DNA of 64,000 nt from Sipunculus nudus. Taxonomy: Eukaryota > Annelida > Sipuncula > Golfingiida > Sipunculidae. The notes beneath the pieces were generated by a model. That model was not told the origin of the DNA, did not search any database, and saw nothing but the letters and a program-made list of their open reading frames with translations. Location of the stretch: assembly GCA_026874595.1 (NCBI GenBank), contig CM049306.1, forward strand, positions 36,722,019-36,786,018. Direction: 5' to 3'. This document shows positions 51,040 through 61,829 of this stretch, piece after piece (positions within the stretch are counted from its first letter, which is position 1; the number at the start of each line of letters is the position of its first letter). The position numbers and the translations under genes are program-made.

Positions 51040-51655
51040 CCACGTCACATTGCCCTCGATCGATCGTCACATTATCCCATAGATGACACATCCCACAGAT
51101 GACACCGTGGAAGATATATTGTCCCATGGATGATATATTATCCCATGTCATATGCGCTAAGTCAAATTATCTCACAATTACAAATAGTCCAATGGATGAC
51201 ACATTGTCCATTGTCACTTTAAACCACGTCACATTGTCAAAGTGATGACACATTGTCCTATGGATGATATATTGTCTCATGTCACATTGTCCCATGAATG
51301 ATACTTTGTCCCATGACACATTGTTACAGACATGTTGTCACACTACACATTGTAACAGACATTGTCACATCGCACATTGTTACAGACACATTGTCACACC
51401 ACACTTTGTTACAGACACATTGTAAAACCACACGTTGTTACAAAAACATTGTCACACCAGACTTTTTTACAGACACATCGTCAAACCACACATTGTTACA
51501 CAAATATTGTCACACCACACTTTGTTAAAGACACATTGTCACACCGCACATTATTACAGACACATTGTCACACCCCACTTTGTTACAGACACATTTTTAC
51601 TCCACACATTGTTACAGACACATTGTCACACCACATTGTTACAGGTCTCAAGGCT
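51040..51655. repeat. Minisatellite block with 29-bp units, left arm
   Basis: 51040-51290 repeats 'gatgacacattgtccyatgg'-type text. 51300-51655 is about a dozen units of about 29 bp (TTGTTACAGACACATTGTCA CACCACACT). The unit is not a multiple of three, so similar peptides appear in all three frames. The same block is inverted at the right edge of the window. Confidence 0.85.
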
Positions 51656-51754
51656 CAGTTAACTTCAATAGAATATAATTTTTATTATATAATTATCGAT
51701 AAGTACTACTATTTATAGTTACCCGCTCCTTCCCCTTTATAGTACCACCACCAA

Positions 51755-52340
51755 AAAAAAATACAAAAGCTCCAGTATCTTAATTACAATGCATTGATTG
51801 TCATGATTCTCTGCATGCATATTGATCATGGATCTTTGCATCAGTCCCTGCAGACTGGTGGCGCCACCTGTATTTTTTTTCAAATTTTATGCATTTGTTT
51901 ATGTATTTTTGATACCTTTATTTATAACGGTTGTCCGTTAAAAGGGAACAAATTGTAACTGTTGGACCTAGAATCTTCTAACTTTTTATCCTTGGAGGTT
52001 CAGGATAAATCTCATTGGAAACCTGTAATTAGGTCTCTGATATTGACCATGGAGTCTTTCATCAGTTCCTGCACACTGGAAGCGCCATCTGTATTTTGTT
52101 CCAGTTTTTACGCTGTTCGAAAGTGTTGATAACCATGATTTGTCAGAATAATTCATCTCGGTTTCTTAATAATAGTTTGTGTGATTTTTGACTAAGAAGG
52201 ACCTACTTAAGGTCAAGGTCACCCTCATAGTAAAGGTCATAACTAGTCTTCCTCGCCTTTAAAACATACCTGTAAGCAAAATTTTTAGTTTTCTCCCGGA
52301 TATAGATTGTCTGCACTAATAGTCAGTGGCACTGGTGGTA
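51755..52340 (+). mobile_element. Family B core fragment plus family D/G-like tail
   Basis: GACTGGTGGCGCCACCTGTA, GACCTAGAATCTTCTAAC and TTGGAAACCTGTAATTAGGT are B core. From about 52190 the text becomes 'aaggtcaaggtcacc', resembling families D and G. No element ends remain. Confidence 0.6.
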
Positions 52341-54029
52341 TGACCTTGCTGAAACAATAGCATCACCGATTTTCAATCTGGGAAACATTAGAACACCAAC
52401 ATTCATTATATTCCTCAGGAATGTGGCCTTCAGGTAGAATTTTCGCCACAGGAACTCAGCATCTGATGTATACTGAAAGAGGTATTTTTACTCAGAATTT
52501 CACAAATTGTAAGCCACAATGGCTTAATTTTTGAATTCAAACGGAAGACCTACCAGGACATGTTAGTATGTGAAGTTTCAACATGACATTTGACCCAGTC
52601 ACCGCCTCATTTGTTTGATCAGTAAATGTTAACAACATGTCAATAGAGAACCGTTGGTACTCATGTTCTACGTCAGCATTGAACAATAGTTAATCCCCCC
52701 CCCCCCCCCACTCAATTCATACAGGTTATCCTTTTGCAAAATTTTGAAACGACCACAACAAGTGTCGCAGCATTATCACCGTGTATTCATCTTTAACAAT
52801 TCTGGAGCAGTTGTATAACGTAAAATATCCAAGGAAGCACGTGCATAATTTTCCGTTTATATTTACAATACCATGTCACAGATATTACGCCGCAAAATGG
52901 ATCCACATTATATATCAATATATAGAATATGGATCACGGACAAATGCCTTTTCTTGGTTTTATTTGGAATTGGTGTTGTCGAAGCATGCTCTATATTTGC
53001 TGAATAAACTTAATTTTTTTTTAATTTACGCTTCTTAAGCGATGTGGCTCGCATTCTGCTGGAAAGAGTGCTGAGCGAACATATGTTTGCAAGAGACCTA
53101 TCCTTCATCTTCATGGACAGATAAAGTGTGTGGAGAATGGAACGTTTGATTACATGATCCAGGCGATACCTGTGTTTGGACTATAGTCGCAAGAAATGCA
53201 CACATCAGGTTGAAAATGTTTGTAGGGTGCTAAGAGAACAAATATTAACAATTGGTTTCATGCATGAGTTGATATTAGTCCTCTCCGTTTAGAAGAGCTT
53301 GAAAAAGTCATCTGGTAGTATATGTATTTCTAAATGCGTCATATACAAGCAGGCAATATGAAAGATACGAAACTTGTGCAAGTATTCATTTTTTGTTATT
53401 TATGTAATTTGCGGTACTCGTACAATTTGCTGTATTCAAACCGTATTGCCCCACGTTGCTTTCACAAGGTAAGCGAATTGTAGTGCTTTATCTGCTTGTC
53501 ACTAAGGGCCACTCGTATAATTAATAAAATCAAAGAACGAGCTCAGTTTCTGTTTATGGCATTCACACACTTAAATTGTCCCTAATTTAGGGGCCTCATA
53601 TAATATTTTACCTGCTGACCCCCTGAATTACAATACATAAGCAGCGGTCACGCTATGCTCGACTATTCGCTCCACTGTAACCGCTGCACGAAACCGCGGT
53701 AGTCCGTCAGGTTTGGCCACCATGCGGTGCTGCCCTCCTGTGTAATCTTCAACCAAGCCCGTTTGAATACACAAGATGCTATCATAACCTTTCAGGGCAG
53801 TCTCTATACTAGCTTGCTTGTGTGGCCTAAGGTCGATTAATTATCCCCCACTGTTTGCAAATTTCCTCTTTTGCAGTGCCGTAAAACCAGCTCCGCGTGG
53901 GGGCAGTCATCATTGTTTACAAGCCGAGCTAATCAGATTTTGTTATAAGAGATCCGCATGGTCACACATATATGTTTACACGCTGAGCCAATCAGATTGT
54001 GTTTTACCAATCGTCGCAAAATTGCTTGC
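52341..54029. other. Intergenic, nothing recognised
   Basis: A poly-C run lies at about 52687-52708. 53640-53990 is somewhat GC-richer and has two related segments with 'gagctaatcagatt' and 'gagccaatcagatt' (CCAAT-like). No coding exon could be supported. Confidence 0.35.
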
Positions 54030-54302
54030 AAAACCTGAAACATTTCTTAAAGCGTGTGAGTGGAAGGTCGCCTAGAGGTCACGCGCTATGTTCAGAGCGT
54101 ACCCTGAAATGCGCTTACTTTAGATTCTTAGATGGCTTTTTATGTTCTTTGCTAACAACCACTCCAGAAAGTATGACCATGGTCCAAAATTTTAGAATCA
54201 CCCGGTTGCCAAGGAAGCATTTTTACATTCAAGGTCAGAGAGCAAGGACAAAAGGTCAAATTTTATTTTCACCTATATTTACAAATAACCTGCAATTTTA
54301 AC
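54030..54302 (+). repeat. Inverted, diverged copy of the sulfotransferase 3' flank
   Basis: On the plus strand this matches the minus-strand sequence just after the sulfotransferase stop (about 56010-55785): AGAAAGTATGACCATG, AGAATCACCCG and AAATAACCTGCAATTT are shared in order. An in-frame stop in this copy argues against coding. It may be the end of a lost inverted gene copy or a repeat that both sites carry. Confidence 0.65.
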
Positions 54303-54539
54303 CATAAAATGAGGTTGTGTTGATTTTTACCATTTCAAAACTCATTTCTGCAATCTTACTTATAACTCGGACCTAAAACTTAATGAAACCGAAATGTTAA
54401 CATAAATATAATATTAAAGGAGTAATTGGCATTTATTATTATTAGTAATCATAGATTAAAATGTAAATTTAGTCTTGAATAGCATTTCATAATCTATAAT
54501 TCATATTTTTTTTTTAAATAAAGAGAAACACTTTTTCAT

Positions 54540-54632
54540 AATTATATTTAGAGACAGACTGACAGCTAGACAGACAGACAGACAAACCAAAATCAATTTC
54601 CCCCGCATCCGCGGAGCGGGGGACAAAAATGA
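54540..54632 (-). mobile_element. 5' end fragment of another hairpin-plus-microsatellite element
   Basis: On the minus strand, TGTCCCCCGCTCCGCGGATG then CGGGGG forms a hairpin (7-bp outer stem). It is followed by (TCTG)n. This is the same 5' plan as families B and C with a different sequence. Nothing recognisable follows the microsatellite. Confidence 0.45.
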
Positions 54633-54913
54633 TAAAGATTTGCTGACCTAGTTTCACAGCTCTTTTAAGTCGCAAATAATTCAGTTAGGGAATTATCATT
54701 GGCTGATTACTTTACTTATCTGCATATTGCCATCTCAAGCTCTGTCTTTAACCTATTAATGACTACTCATTTGAGAGATACTTATCATTGTCTATCTATT
54801 GAATCTGACTAGGATATAATTTACCAATAATAAAAAAATGTATGTAATACTATATTTGTTGGAGCCGGTTTGCCGATCTGGCCCACTTGCCGATGGACTT
54901 GGCTCATATAAGG

Positions 54914-54961
54914 ATCCGTTATTGGGCTGCCCATCTGAAGTTGTGCAGCCCAATAACGGAT
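54914..54961. repeat. Perfect 17-bp stem hairpin
   Basis: ATCCGTTATTGGGCTGC (54914-54930) is followed by a 14-nt loop and its exact reverse complement (54945-54961). Variants of GGCCCA..TGCC and TTGGCCCAATAAC surround it (54860-55015), so it may be the heart of a short inverted-repeat element. Confidence 0.8.
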
Positions 54962-55015
54962 GCCGTGCCATGCACTTACTGGCCCATCTGCAGATGAGCT
55001 TGGCCCAATAACCGT

Positions 55016-55784
55016 TTGTATAGTTGATACTAGTAATACGTTATTCCTTTGATAATTTTATGATTTTTGTACTCAGACAAACATTTCACACTACTGAATT
55101 GTTTTCTCACAGCCTGGCATCACCAATTTTGTCATCAAAATCACCACAAGGAGATCTTTCAAATGAGTGGTCACTCATAAGGATAAAGACCAAATTTAAT
55201 ATGAAAATGTGCAGATATGTAAAGTAAAAATTAATAGTTTATTAGTCAAATTTAATGCCTTTCCTTAAATCGGACTTTATGGGAATTTTTATATGTTAAT
55301 CTTCTCAAGTTTCTGAGTAAAAAATAGTCGGTTTAATTTCTGTTGCAATATTTTCCTTTTTCAACTCTATTTCTAACAGACTTTATAGTGTAGCTTCGAT
55401 ATTAAAACTGATGGCTTGATTAATCTATGACTGAACTTGACTTATATTTGCAAACTTTATTGAAACTTACCAAGAAGGCATAACTATCAATTTAGTTGTG
55501 GAATATGAATTCCATTGTATGTTACTGTCCAGTGCGATCAGTTTGTATCTCACTAATTGGTATATTAATTAATAAGGTAATGCATGCAGTAATACAAATT
55601 ACTTACACTATGCGTCACCTTACAAGTACCGACTCTCACACTGAAATTGATCTCTTTCAGTGTTTAACATAAACCCAATTTATATTAAATGAGTAATTGG
55701 CATTTATTTTCAGATTTATAATTTTGATTATCATATATTCCATGAGTAAAAATTAGCACATTTAGGTTAAGCCTGAGTTTATTG
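55016..55784. other. Spacer downstream of the sulfotransferase gene
   Basis: AT-rich. GAGTAATTGGCATTTATT at about 55690 also occurs at about 54420, both near the inverted copies of the 3' flank, which suggests a larger duplicated unit. Confidence 0.4.
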
Positions 55785-56008
55785 TTTAAATTGCAGGTTA
55801 TTTATAAATAAAGAGGAAAATAACATATCATCACTTTTGATCTTGAAGGTCAAATGCCTCCTCGGGTGATTCTGAAATCTTGGTACATGGTCATACTTTC
55901 TAGCGTAATTGTCAGCCATGAACATAAAATGCCATCGAAATTTTTTTAGGGTCTTGCCCGGTCGAGGATGAGTGAAGTTTAGAAAGGTTCTGAAACACTG
56001 CAGGTTGA

Positions 56009-56821
56009 TCAACGATGCTTTATAGGTGAATATCCAAACAGAACAAAATCTTCCTCATATTTTCGTAATATAGCCTTGTGCAGCACTTCAGGAAGTGAAG
56101 AGAAATGCATATTTGTATATGTACTTGATTTTATAAGTTTTTTTCTCTTGTCTTCATTGATCATGATACTTGGGTCCACTTCTGCCTTGGTCAGAATATG
56201 TTCAGCGTCTGCAACCATCGTGTCAAATTTGCCGATATAATCGTACTTAATGACACAGGGCTCACATAGGTCAATAAACCTTCCCCAGTGAGTATCCATT
56301 TTGGTCGTATGTTCAAAATGTGGATCGGTTACAAACCGCACAAACTCTTCAAATCTCACAAAATTACCGCTTTGGTCAAGTTTGGTTTCATTTAACCTGT
56401 ATCTCCGTACGATCTTGCCGCCTATACTGCGACGATAGGTGTCATCGGGTCCGAGAAACTTGTCCATGTACGCGGACAGCAACCTCTCAAACGGATGTCG
56501 GGTAAACATAAATTTTGTATATGATTCTAATATAACTTTGATTTCCTTATCGCTGAACTGATCCAATGTTTTTATTTGTGACAATGACTGATGTACCTCC
56601 CTTCCGTTCAGGTTTTTGGCATGTTCGTTTTCCGCCAAATCTACAAAAAGTCGTATCCACTGCGTGGACCCGACCCTTCCCGTTTTGCAGTAGAGCAGAC
56701 GATGGCGTTCGTTCACGATCAACCGCTTTATAACGTCGCGAGATGGCAGAACTGTGCCTTTTTCTCCAACGCTTGCACAACCATCTAGTAATAACTTTCG
56801 CCTATTCATTAATTCTTTTTC
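56009..56821 (-). CDS. Sulfotransferase terminal exon with both PAPS-binding motifs
   Basis: The minus-strand acceptor ATATTTTTCAG precedes GAAAAAGAATTAATG. Open reading continues for 270 codons to the stop at 56009-56011. A single large 3' exon holding the whole catalytic domain is the usual CHST gene plan. A minus-strand AATAAA at about 55778-55783 could end the transcript roughly 230 bp after the stop. Confidence 0.87.
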   Translation of the reverse strand, partial: EKELMNRRKLLLDGCASVGEKGTVLPSRDVIKRLIVNERHRLLYCKTGRVGSTQWIRLFVDLAENEHAKNLNGREVHQSLSQIKTLDQFSDKEIKVILESYTKFMFTRHPFERLLSAYMDKFLGPDDTYRRSIGGKIVRRYRLNETKLDQSGNFVRFEEFVRFVTDPHFEHTTKMDTHWGRFIDLCEPCVIKYDYIGKFDTMVADAEHILTKAEVDPSIMINEDKRKKLIKSSTYTNMHFSSLPEVLHKAILRKYEEDFVLFGYSPIKHR

Positions 56822-57304
56822 CTGAAAAATATACATGATCTGTTAGCATGTACCAAACCTTCAAATTCACTTTCATTAGAAATGTAATATTGAAATTTAT
56901 ATAAAGAAAGGTTATTGAAATGATGTATATATACTTACTTTTGTTTGATTTAAATCCTCTCGCCTCCTCGAAAATTCTTCCTTCTTTAATGCGCATATGA
57001 AATACGAAAATTGAAAATAATGTAACTGGCTGTTCTTCTATGTTTTTTTTAAATCTCTCGCCCCTGTCTCGAAATGAAACATGTGAACATATACCTACCA
57101 ATCTATTATTTGTTAAATAAATAATAAAAAATTGATAAAAAAAAAACAAAAATTAAAGTTTTTGTTCACGGGTATAAAAGGAATAATTGAACAACGGTAA
57201 AAACAGAAATGTTACTATATTTTTACTCACTCTAGCTATCTTATGAGGAATTATCTTGGGTTCTTTGTCGAATCCTAACACTGTTTCCTGATTTCTGACC
57301 AAAT
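56009..57304 (-). CDS. Carbohydrate sulfotransferase, family 2 (HNK-1/CHST-like), C-terminal three exons
   Basis: These Golgi type II enzymes transfer sulfate from PAPS to glycans. On the minus strand the exons are 57304-57231, 56983-56939 and 56821-56009 (stop 56011-56009), joined phase 0 to phase 0. The last exon codes 270 residues. Its PAPS 5'-phosphosulfate loop is LLYCKTGRVGSTQW, where the usual Pro-Lys is Gly-Arg. The 3'-phosphate motif is FTRHPFERLLSAYMDKF. A central VIKYDYIGKFDTM and a C-terminal YEEDFVLFGYS are also typical. The upstream exons add a charged stem region (for example KIIPHKIAR and EEFSRRREDLNQTK). The 57304 exon starts in phase 1, so at least one more exon lies upstream. 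No membrane-anchor exon was found between 57305 and 64000. The acceptor at 56984 is the least certain border (the alternative AG three bases on keeps frame). Chondroitin, dermatan and GalNAc sulfotransferases cannot be told apart here. Confidence 0.86.
56939..56983 (-). CDS. Sulfotransferase 45-nt stem exon
   Basis: The donor on the minus strand is ACAAAA/GTAAGT. The 15 codons read KEEFSRRREDLNQTK in phase 0 and join the catalytic exon without a frame change. Reading the same strand in the other frames gives stops at the join, which supports this frame. Confidence 0.6.
57231..57304 (-). CDS. Sulfotransferase 74-nt stem exon
   Basis: The minus-strand acceptor is TTTTTACTTCAG and the donor is AGA/GTGAGT. 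It encodes LVRNQETVLGFDKEPKIIPH KIAR, with phase 1 on entry and phase 0 on exit. It is supported by both splice sites and by frame continuity, not by a recognised motif. Confidence 0.55.
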
Positions 57305-57685
57305 CTGAAGTAAAAATTACATATATAAAGTAGCAAAAATTTATTGCATATATATATATATATAAACGCAAAAAAAAACAAGTTCAGACACTACTTTATT
57401 TCAAAATTCAGGTGTCGCAGGTATCGCAGACATTAAGCAAATTAGATTGCAACAAAAGTGAATATAATGGAATTAAACACTCGTCATTCTTAGATAAGAA
57501 ACTTTATGATGTGCATGTGTATGATGACAAGTGTATAAAATATTAGTTGAGAATTGAAATAACAACCGTTTGATGTAGTCTAATAGAGAGCGAGGGGTAT
57601 ACCTTCGCCCAAGGCAAGAATGGTTAAAGACAGCTTGACACAAACCTATTTTAGTTTTGAATATTCTTGAACGTTCTTATACACG

Positions 57686-60600
57686 TTTTTAGCTCAGCTG
57701 ACTGAAAGTCATCTGAGCTATAGCGATCACTCTTTGTCCGTCGTCCGTCTGTCCGTCCGTTAACCAGGCACAAATCGTAATCGCTGAACCTAGAACCTTG
57801 TAACTTGGGATTCTGAGAGGTCCATGAAAAATCTCCTTGGAAACCAGAAATTAGGTCTCTGTTACCCATATCCTTCCAGCTATGGGGCCCCAAAGTACCC
57901 CCAAGAAAAGTCAAAAATTTCATACAAAAACTTCAATATCTCATTAACTACTTGACTGATGGTCATAATTTTTGGCATACATATTGATCATAAGATGTTC
58001 CATCACTTCCTGCAGACTGGTGGCGCCACCTGTATTTTTCGATTTATACACATTTTTTTCTCTATTTTTGAGACCTTTAAAAATGTGAACATTTGTTAAC
58101 AAGGCACAAATCGTTAAGCCTAGACCTAGAATCTTAATTGTTGATACACTGAGAGGTCTATGAAAAATCTCCTTGGAAACCAGAAATTAGGTCTCTGTTA
58201 CCCATATCCTTCGAGCTATGGGGCCCCAAAGTACCCCCCAGAATAGTAAAAAATTTCATTCAAAAACTTCAATATCTCAATAACTACAACACTGATGGTC
58301 ATGATTTTTGGCATACATATTGTTCATGAGATGTTCCATCACTTCCTGCAGACTGGTGGCGCCACCTGAATTTTTCAATTTTTTACGAATTTAAAAATGT
58401 GAACAGCTGTTAACAGGGCACAAATCATAAAGACTGGACCTAGAATCTTCATTCTTGACACACTGAGAGGTCCATAAAAAGTCTGCATGGAAATCTGAAA
58501 TAAGGTCTCTGTTACCCATATCCTTTGAGCTATGGGGGGCTCCCAATAACCCCCCAGAATAATGGAAAATTTGATAAAAACAAACTGCAACATCTCAATA
58601 ACTACAACACTGATGGTCATGATTTTTGGCATACATATTGATCAAGAGGTGTTTCATCAGTACCTGCAGACTGGTGGTGCCACCTGTATTTTTTCAAATT
58701 TTCACAATTTTTTTTCTCTGTTTTCGAGACCTTTCAGGATGTAGTTATCTGTCAACAGGGTACAAATCGTAAGGACTGGACCTAGAATCTTCATTGTTGA
58801 CACACAGGGAGACCCATGATAAGTCTCCATGGACACCTGAAATTAGGTCTCTGTTACCCATATCCTTTGAGCTATGGCACTCCAAAGTACAGCTCAGAAT
58901 AATGGAAAATTTGATACAAAAGCTGAAGTATCTGAACAACTAATGCAGAGATCACCATAATTGTTTTTTCATGGATATTGATCATGGAGTGTTTCATCAG
59001 TTTCTGCAGACTGGTGGCACCACCTGTATTTGTTCGGGTTTTTTTACGAATTTTTTCTCTATTTTTGAGACCTTTAAAGTTATGAACATCTGTTAACAGG
59101 GCACAAATCATTGAAACTGGACCTAGAATCTTCATTCTTGACACACAGGGAGACCCATGAAAAGTCTCCATGGAAACCTGAAATTAGGTCTCTGTTACCC
59201 ATATTCTTTAAGCTGTATGGCCCCAAATTACCCCCCAGAATAATGGAAAATTTGATACAAAAACTGCAGTATCTCAATAACTACAACACTGATGGTCATG
59301 ATTTTCGGCATACATATTGATCATGACCTGTTCCATCAGTTTCTGCAGACTGGGTGTGCCACCTCTATTTTTTTCAAATTTTTATGATTTTTTTTTCTCT
59401 TTTTTTGATACCTTTAAAGATGTGGTTATCTGTCAACAGGGTACAAATCGCAACAACTGGACCTAGAATCTTCATTCTTGTCATGCAAGAAGGCCCATGA
59501 AAAGTGCCTGTGGAAACTTAAAATTAGGTCTCTGTTACCCATATCCTTCAAGCTATAGGACTCTGAAAGTATCCCTCAGAATAATGGACAATTTGATACA
59601 AAAGCTGAAGTATCTGAACAACTAATGGGGAGATCACCATGATTCTTTGCATGGATATTGATGTTTGTAAGTGTTTTTATTAGTTTCTGCAGACTGGTGG
59701 AGCCACCTGTATTTTTGTACCCGCCAAAACGAAGTTTTGTGGATACTATGTTGTTGACCGGGTTCCTCCTCCGTTGCCGCGTTCGTTTCCAGAGAGCTCC
59801 TCTGGGACTTGATTTTATCAGCTTTCCAAGCTCATATCTCGGGAACCGTTTGACTGATCAGGAAATAAAATTTATACTAATGTAGCCCTTGGATAGCTCT
59901 ATAACATACACAAAAAATGGTGGCGCCACCTGTAACCATGTTTGCACAGTGTCCATCTGTTCATCTGCCTTTGGTTAAAATCACTCATATCTCTGCAGTG
60001 AATTGACTAATTCACCTGAAATCTGGCATGCGTATACATCCTGGATAGCTTTCTTGATTTAATGACAGGTGGCGCCACCTACATTCTCATTCACGCTGAT
60101 GACATCCAAGCTCATATTTCGGGAACCATTTGACCGATCGGGCCAAAATTTTGCATGTATATAGATCTAACATAGCTCTTTATCATACGCTAAACTGGTG
60201 GCGCCACCTGCAACCATTTTTGCACAGCGTCTGTCTGTTTGTCTGCCGTGCAATAATGTCACTCATATCTCGGCAGTGGTTTGACATATCTGCCTAAAAT
60301 TTTGCAGTTTTATACATCCTGGATAGCTTTCTTGATTTTATGACAGGTGGCACCACCTACATTCACGTTCACGCTGATGACATCCAATCTCATATCTCAG
60401 GAACCGTTTGACCGATCGGGCCAAAATTTTGCATGTGTATAGATCTAACATAGCTCTTTATCATACACAAAACTGGTGGCACCACCTGCAACCATACTTG
60501 CACAGCGTCTGTCTGTTTGTCTGCCGTGCAATAAAGTCACTTATTTCTTGGCAGTGGTTTGACATATCTGCCTAAAATTTTGCAGTTTTATATATCCTGG

Positions 60601-61509
60601 ATAGCTTTCTTGATTTTATGACAGGTGGCGCCACCTTTATTCTAGTTTATGCTGCAGACATCCAAGCTCATATCTCGGGAACCATTTGAACGATTGGGCC
60701 AAAATTTTGCATGTTTATAGATCTCACATAGGTCTTTATCATACACAAAACTGGAGGGGCCACCTGCAACCATTTTTGCACATTTTGCACAGCGTCTGTC
60801 TGTTGGTCTGCCGTGGCCTAAAATCACTCATTTCTCTGTAGTGGTTTGACATAACTGCCTAAAATTTTGCAGGTTTATACATCCTGGATAGCTTTCTTGA
60901 TTTTATGACAGGTGGCGCCACCTACATTCTAGTTAACGCTGCACACATCCAAGCTAATATCTCAGGAACCATTTGACCGATTGGGCCAAAATTGTGCTTG
61001 TGTTTAGATCTCACATAGGTCTTTATCATACACAAAACTGCAACCATTTTTGCACAGCGTCTGTCTGTTTGTCTGCCGTGGGCTAAAATCACTCATATCC
61101 ATGTAGTGGTTTGACTTTTCTGCCTAAAATTTTGCAAATGTATACAACTTGGACAGCTTTCTGGATTTGTGGTAGGTTGCACAACCTACATACACATTTA
61201 GGCTGCAGACATCCATGCTAATATGCAACATACCTCACTCTGTTTCCCCTTGCCACTCAATCCATGCCTCACTTCACTCTGATTTTGGCAGATACACGTA
61301 GTCACTTGTCGGCTACCCGTATTCTAGTTTTTAAAGTTTACACATTTTTTCTCTATTTTTCAGATATATAAATACAGACTAAATCTTGGCCTGTTGGTTA
61401 ATCTGTTTGATGCTTCAGTTGAATGGGTATCTACCATTCTGATGATAAAATTTCCTTTTGTGAATCTCTTCCCAGTCAGCTGAGCGTCATGACCCATGGG
61501 TCACTTGTT
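57686..61509 (+). mobile_element. Family B element B3, interrupted by a family A element
   Basis: It starts with TTTTTAGCTCAGCTGACTG, then GTCATCTGAGCT and CCGTCGTCCGTCTGTCCGTC. About six tandem units of about 340 bp follow (ACTGGTGGCGCCACCTGTAT, GGTCTCTGTTACCCATATCC). It ends with AGTCAGCTGAGCGTCATGAC and CCATGGGTCACTTGTT. The 3' CAGTCAGCTGAGCG is the near-exact reverse complement of the 5' end. Positions 59717-61328 are a nested A element. Confidence 0.8.
59717..61328 (+). mobile_element. Family A element A4, nested in B3
   Basis: It runs from GTACCCGCC with TTTTGTGGATAC to the GTAGTCACTTGTCGGCTAC hairpin, CCGTATT and CTAG. The B core reads on across the insertion: CACCTGTATTTTT on the left, TTTACACATTTTTTCTCTAT on the right. 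About six double-palindrome units hold five exact GGTGGCGCCACC copies. Confidence 0.8.
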
Positions 61510-61829
61510 CGTTACCGTAGTAGGCATACTTAAAATTTCAATCAAACTAGATTAGATATTGACTGATTACTGAAAAAAACCCCACTGGATCTTATCGAAC
61601 ATTTTACACTTGTTTGAACAGAATGTAATAATAAACGGATACAAAAATAACCAGTCAGTACACAATCAGGTAGCAATTTCTAATAATTCCTTCCATTGTG
61701 TGACATGTACTTGAGTCAAAGTCCGAACTCGAGTCCTACACATAAATTTTACAAAAAAAACTTTTCTTATGAAAAAATACTTGTTAAGGAACGTTGATAG
61801 TACTCCAAGTCATATTTTTGCCAATAGTC

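Noticed and set aside
51298-51718. Overlapping open frames encoding His/Thr-rich repeats
   Set aside because: They are translations of the 29-bp minisatellite in all three frames. A unit not divisible by three cannot keep one repeated peptide, and there is no splice or start context.
54030-54301. A second sulfotransferase gene copy at the inverted repeat
   Set aside because: Only sequence downstream of the stop codon is shared. No catalytic motif is present and the matching frame has a stop, so a coding paralogue is not supported.
4817-61509. An autonomous Helitron with Rep/helicase
   Set aside because: No open frame has helicase or HUH-endonuclease motifs. All copies seen are non-autonomous.
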